This document shows positions 62,240 to 64,000 of a stretch of DNA of 64,000 nt, piece after piece. Where the stretch lies: positions 124,001 to 188,000 of the forward strand of contig VXRL01000084.1 in NCBI GenBank assembly GCA_009838515.1. The letters are read 5' to 3'. Position 1 is the first letter of the stretch. Each line of letters opens with the position of its first letter. Below the pieces are notes generated by a model, which saw only the letters and a list, made by a program, of their open reading frames with translations, did no database searches and had not been told where the DNA came from. Origin of the DNA: Terriglobia bacterium (GTDB taxonomy: Bacteria > Acidobacteriota > Terriglobia > Bryobacterales > UBA6623). A program made the position numbers and the translations under genes.

Positions 62240-63931
62240 ATGGCAAAGGCTGAGGCAACGGTTGAAGAGTTGGTGGGGATGATTGAACGCGGCGAATTGC
62301 GCCTGCCCGAAATGCAACGGCACTACGTCTGGCGCTCGACCCGGGTGCGTGACTTGCTCGATTCGCTCTATCGCAGATATCCGTCTGGCGCGATTCTCCT
62401 CTGGGAAACAGAGGAGAATGTACCGCTGCGGGAGTTCGCACTAGATCAGCATGAGAATCCCTACCGGAGCACTCGGTTGCTCCTCGATGGTCAACAGCGC
62501 CTGACGTCGCTCTCGGCCGTGATTCGCGGCCAGCCTGTCGAAGTCCGCGGTCGCAGACGACCGATAGAGATTCTCTTCAATCTAGACCACCCTGAGGGTC
62601 TCGAGGTAGTGACGGAGGTGAACGAAGTGGACGACCAAGAGCGGATCGAGGACGAGGATGACTCGACGGACGATGAACTGCAGAGGCGCCTCAACCGCAT
62701 GACGTTCGTTGTTGCGACCAAGAAGCTCGAGCAACTTCCGCAATGGGTCAAGGTCTCGGAAGTCTTCAAGAGCGATAGCGATAGACCGTTCTTGAAGCGC
62801 GCTGGTGTCAACGATCTTGACGACCCTCGCATCGAGAAATACAGTCAACGTCTCGCACGACTGCGCGGAGTGCGGAAATACGTCTACCGCATGGACATCC
62901 TCGAACGATCACTCTCTTACGATGAGGTCACGGAAATCTTCGTGCGCGTTAACTCACTTGGCGCGAAGCTACGCAGCTCTGACCTCGCGCTGGCCCAGAT
63001 AACCGCCAAGTGGCGAGGTGCACTCAAGGCCCTGCAGGAATTCCAAGAGCACTGTGTTGAGGCAGGCTTCGAGATTGACCTCGGCCTGCATCTCCGGAAC
63101 CTCGTTGTATTCGCGACAGGACAGTCGCGGTTTCAGACGGTCGGCAATCTGTCGGTCGCGACGCTGCAGGGAGCTTGGAAAGAGTGCGTGCGAGGAATGG
63201 ATTACGCGCTCAACTTCCTCAAGAGCAATGCAGGACTCGAAAGCCCGGCACTGCTCTCATCACCATTTCTGATCGTCACGCTGGGGTACTACGGACACAA
63301 GAGACGCTACGAAATTAGCTCGGACGAAGCAGAGGATCTGCGTCGTTGGTTGCTCTTGGCAAATGCGAAGGGGCGGTACTCTCGCGGCTCGAGCGAGACG
63401 ATTCTGGATCAGGATCTCGCAATCTTACGTCAAGGCGGCGGAATAGCTGAACTACTTGCTCGCCTGCAGTTACAGGTGGGGCGTCTCGACATTTTCCCGG
63501 AGGAACTCGAGGGTCGAAGCCAGCGCAGCGCCCTCTTCAAGACGATGTTTCTTGCGTTCAGCGCTGCCGGAGCGTGCGACTGGCGTTCAAATCTCGCCAT
63601 CGCGCTTGGACACCGCGGTGCCCAACATCGACTCCAGTTTCACCATATCTTCCCGAAGAAGGTCTTGAAGACCAGCTACACCAGTCGCGAAGCCGATGAC
63701 ATCGGGAATCTGGCATTTATCGGCGGCAAGACCAACCGCCAGATCAGCGACAAGCCGCCGAGCAAGTACTTTCCTCAATTGATCGAGAAGTCAGGCATCT
63801 CAGCATTTCAGGCGCAGTGCATTCCAACGGATGGCCACCTTCTTGACGTTCGTGCCTACAAAGCGTTTCTCCAAGAGCGCCGGAGGCGCGTTAGCCAAAG
63901 ACTGAACGAATTCCTCGCCACTCAGAAGTGA
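62240..63931 (+). CDS. DUF262 and HNH protein (GmrSD-like)
   Basis: A 563-residue protein. The N-terminal DUF262 domain has the ParB-like nucleotide-binding signature DGQQRLTS (residues 83-90); long helical segments follow, and the C-terminal HNH nuclease-like part has HHIFPKKVL (H468/H469) and KTNRQISDKP with N499. This layout is that of GmrS-GmrD-type and related type IV-like restriction enzymes that attack modified phage DNA. The ATG at 62240 follows GAAGGGGGG. It is placed in an accessory island next to a phage repressor; the substrate is unknown. Confidence 0.88.
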   Translation: MAKAEATVEELVGMIERGELRLPEMQRHYVWRSTRVRDLLDSLYRRYPSGAILLWETEENVPLREFALDQHENPYRSTRLLLDGQQRLTSLSAVIRGQPVEVRGRRRPIEILFNLDHPEGLEVVTEVNEVDDQERIEDEDDSTDDELQRRLNRMTFVVATKKLEQLPQWVKVSEVFKSDSDRPFLKRAGVNDLDDPRIEKYSQRLARLRGVRKYVYRMDILERSLSYDEVTEIFVRVNSLGAKLRSSDLALAQITAKWRGALKALQEFQEHCVEAGFEIDLGLHLRNLVVFATGQSRFQTVGNLSVATLQGAWKECVRGMDYALNFLKSNAGLESPALLSSPFLIVTLGYYGHKRRYEISSDEAEDLRRWLLLANAKGRYSRGSSETILDQDLAILRQGGGIAELLARLQLQVGRLDIFPEELEGRSQRSALFKTMFLAFSAAGACDWRSNLAIALGHRGAQHRLQFHHIFPKKVLKTSYTSREADDIGNLAFIGGKTNRQISDKPPSKYFPQLIEKSGISAFQAQCIPTDGHLLDVRAYKAFLQERRRRVSQRLNEFLATQK

Positions 63932-64000
63932 GCGGCCTCATCAAGCCACCGGCGGCGTTCGCTTGGATTCCTGCGCGAAAACGAGTGGCCGGGTCAGGCG

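Overview
The window is about 64 kb of GC-rich, densely coded bacterial chromosome. It carries core genes (ffh-rpsP-khpA-rimM-trmD, pdxST, hemW, ileS, rlmN), many secreted or redox enzymes (two sulfatases, two PQQ dehydrogenases, a xanthine-dehydrogenase-type operon, a five-haem cytochrome), sugar-nucleotide and glycosyltransferase genes and many toxin-antitoxin loci. Together these suggest an environmental Acidobacteriota-like organism, perhaps of the Bryobacterales/Solibacteres type. That placement is inference from gene content; there is no rRNA in the window. No CRISPR array, insertion sequence or integrase was found.

Layout. 1-3.4 kb: minus-strand translation operon, with trmD cut by the window edge. 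3.7-4.3 kb: a peroxiredoxin whose catalytic cysteine codon is UGA, followed by a small hairpin, a probable selenoprotein. 4.3-7.7 kb: thiolase, then three small toxin-antitoxin loci around tRNA-Arg(ACG); two have a destroyed toxin and one looks intact. 8-12.3 kb: xylose isomerase, a membrane protein, a multihaem cytochrome and a TPP enzyme. 12.4-17.5 kb: pdxS-pdxT, a helical small protein, hemW and a DinG-like helicase. 17.5-21.7 kb: four tightly coupled glycosyltransferases. 21.8-26.6 kb: a cysteine-desulfurase-like enzyme, a MidA-like methyltransferase and a HEAT-cyclophilin membrane protein. 26.7-30.6 kb: a molybdenum hydroxylase operon (2Fe-2S, molybdopterin and FAD subunits) whose large subunit has an in-frame TAA. 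30.9-39.8 kb: two sulfatases flank an MNT/RelB pair, then two tandem, nearly identical PQQ dehydrogenases with a duplicated promoter. 40-43.4 kb: a broken nucleotidyltransferase fused to a copy of the end of a nearby TPR gene, a FitAB/VapBC-type locus, the TPR gene and a small palindromic repeat array. 43.5-52.3 kb: erpA-like gene, methyltransferase, beta-propeller protein, ileS with an extra domain, rlmN and a MetE-like protein. 52.6-57.1 kb: a Fic protein behind an array of palindromic operators, then a nucleotidyltransferase translationally coupled to a phosphohexomutase. 57.2-64 kb: tRNA-Ser(GGA) followed by an apparently AT-richer accessory segment. That segment holds an unknown gene, a second Fic protein, a decayed Mu-like early gene, an S24 repressor with palindromic operators, and a DUF262-HNH protein typical of phage-defence loci.

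Themes. The cell probably makes selenocysteine and exports PQQ and sulfatase enzymes to use sulfated or alcohol/sugar substrates. Antitoxins without working partners recur at 5.8, 6.5 and 33 kb. The most unusual signals are the Sec-peroxiredoxin, the Fic operator array and the tRNA-Ser-adjacent island. No search or alignment could be run; family names rest on motifs recognised by eye.
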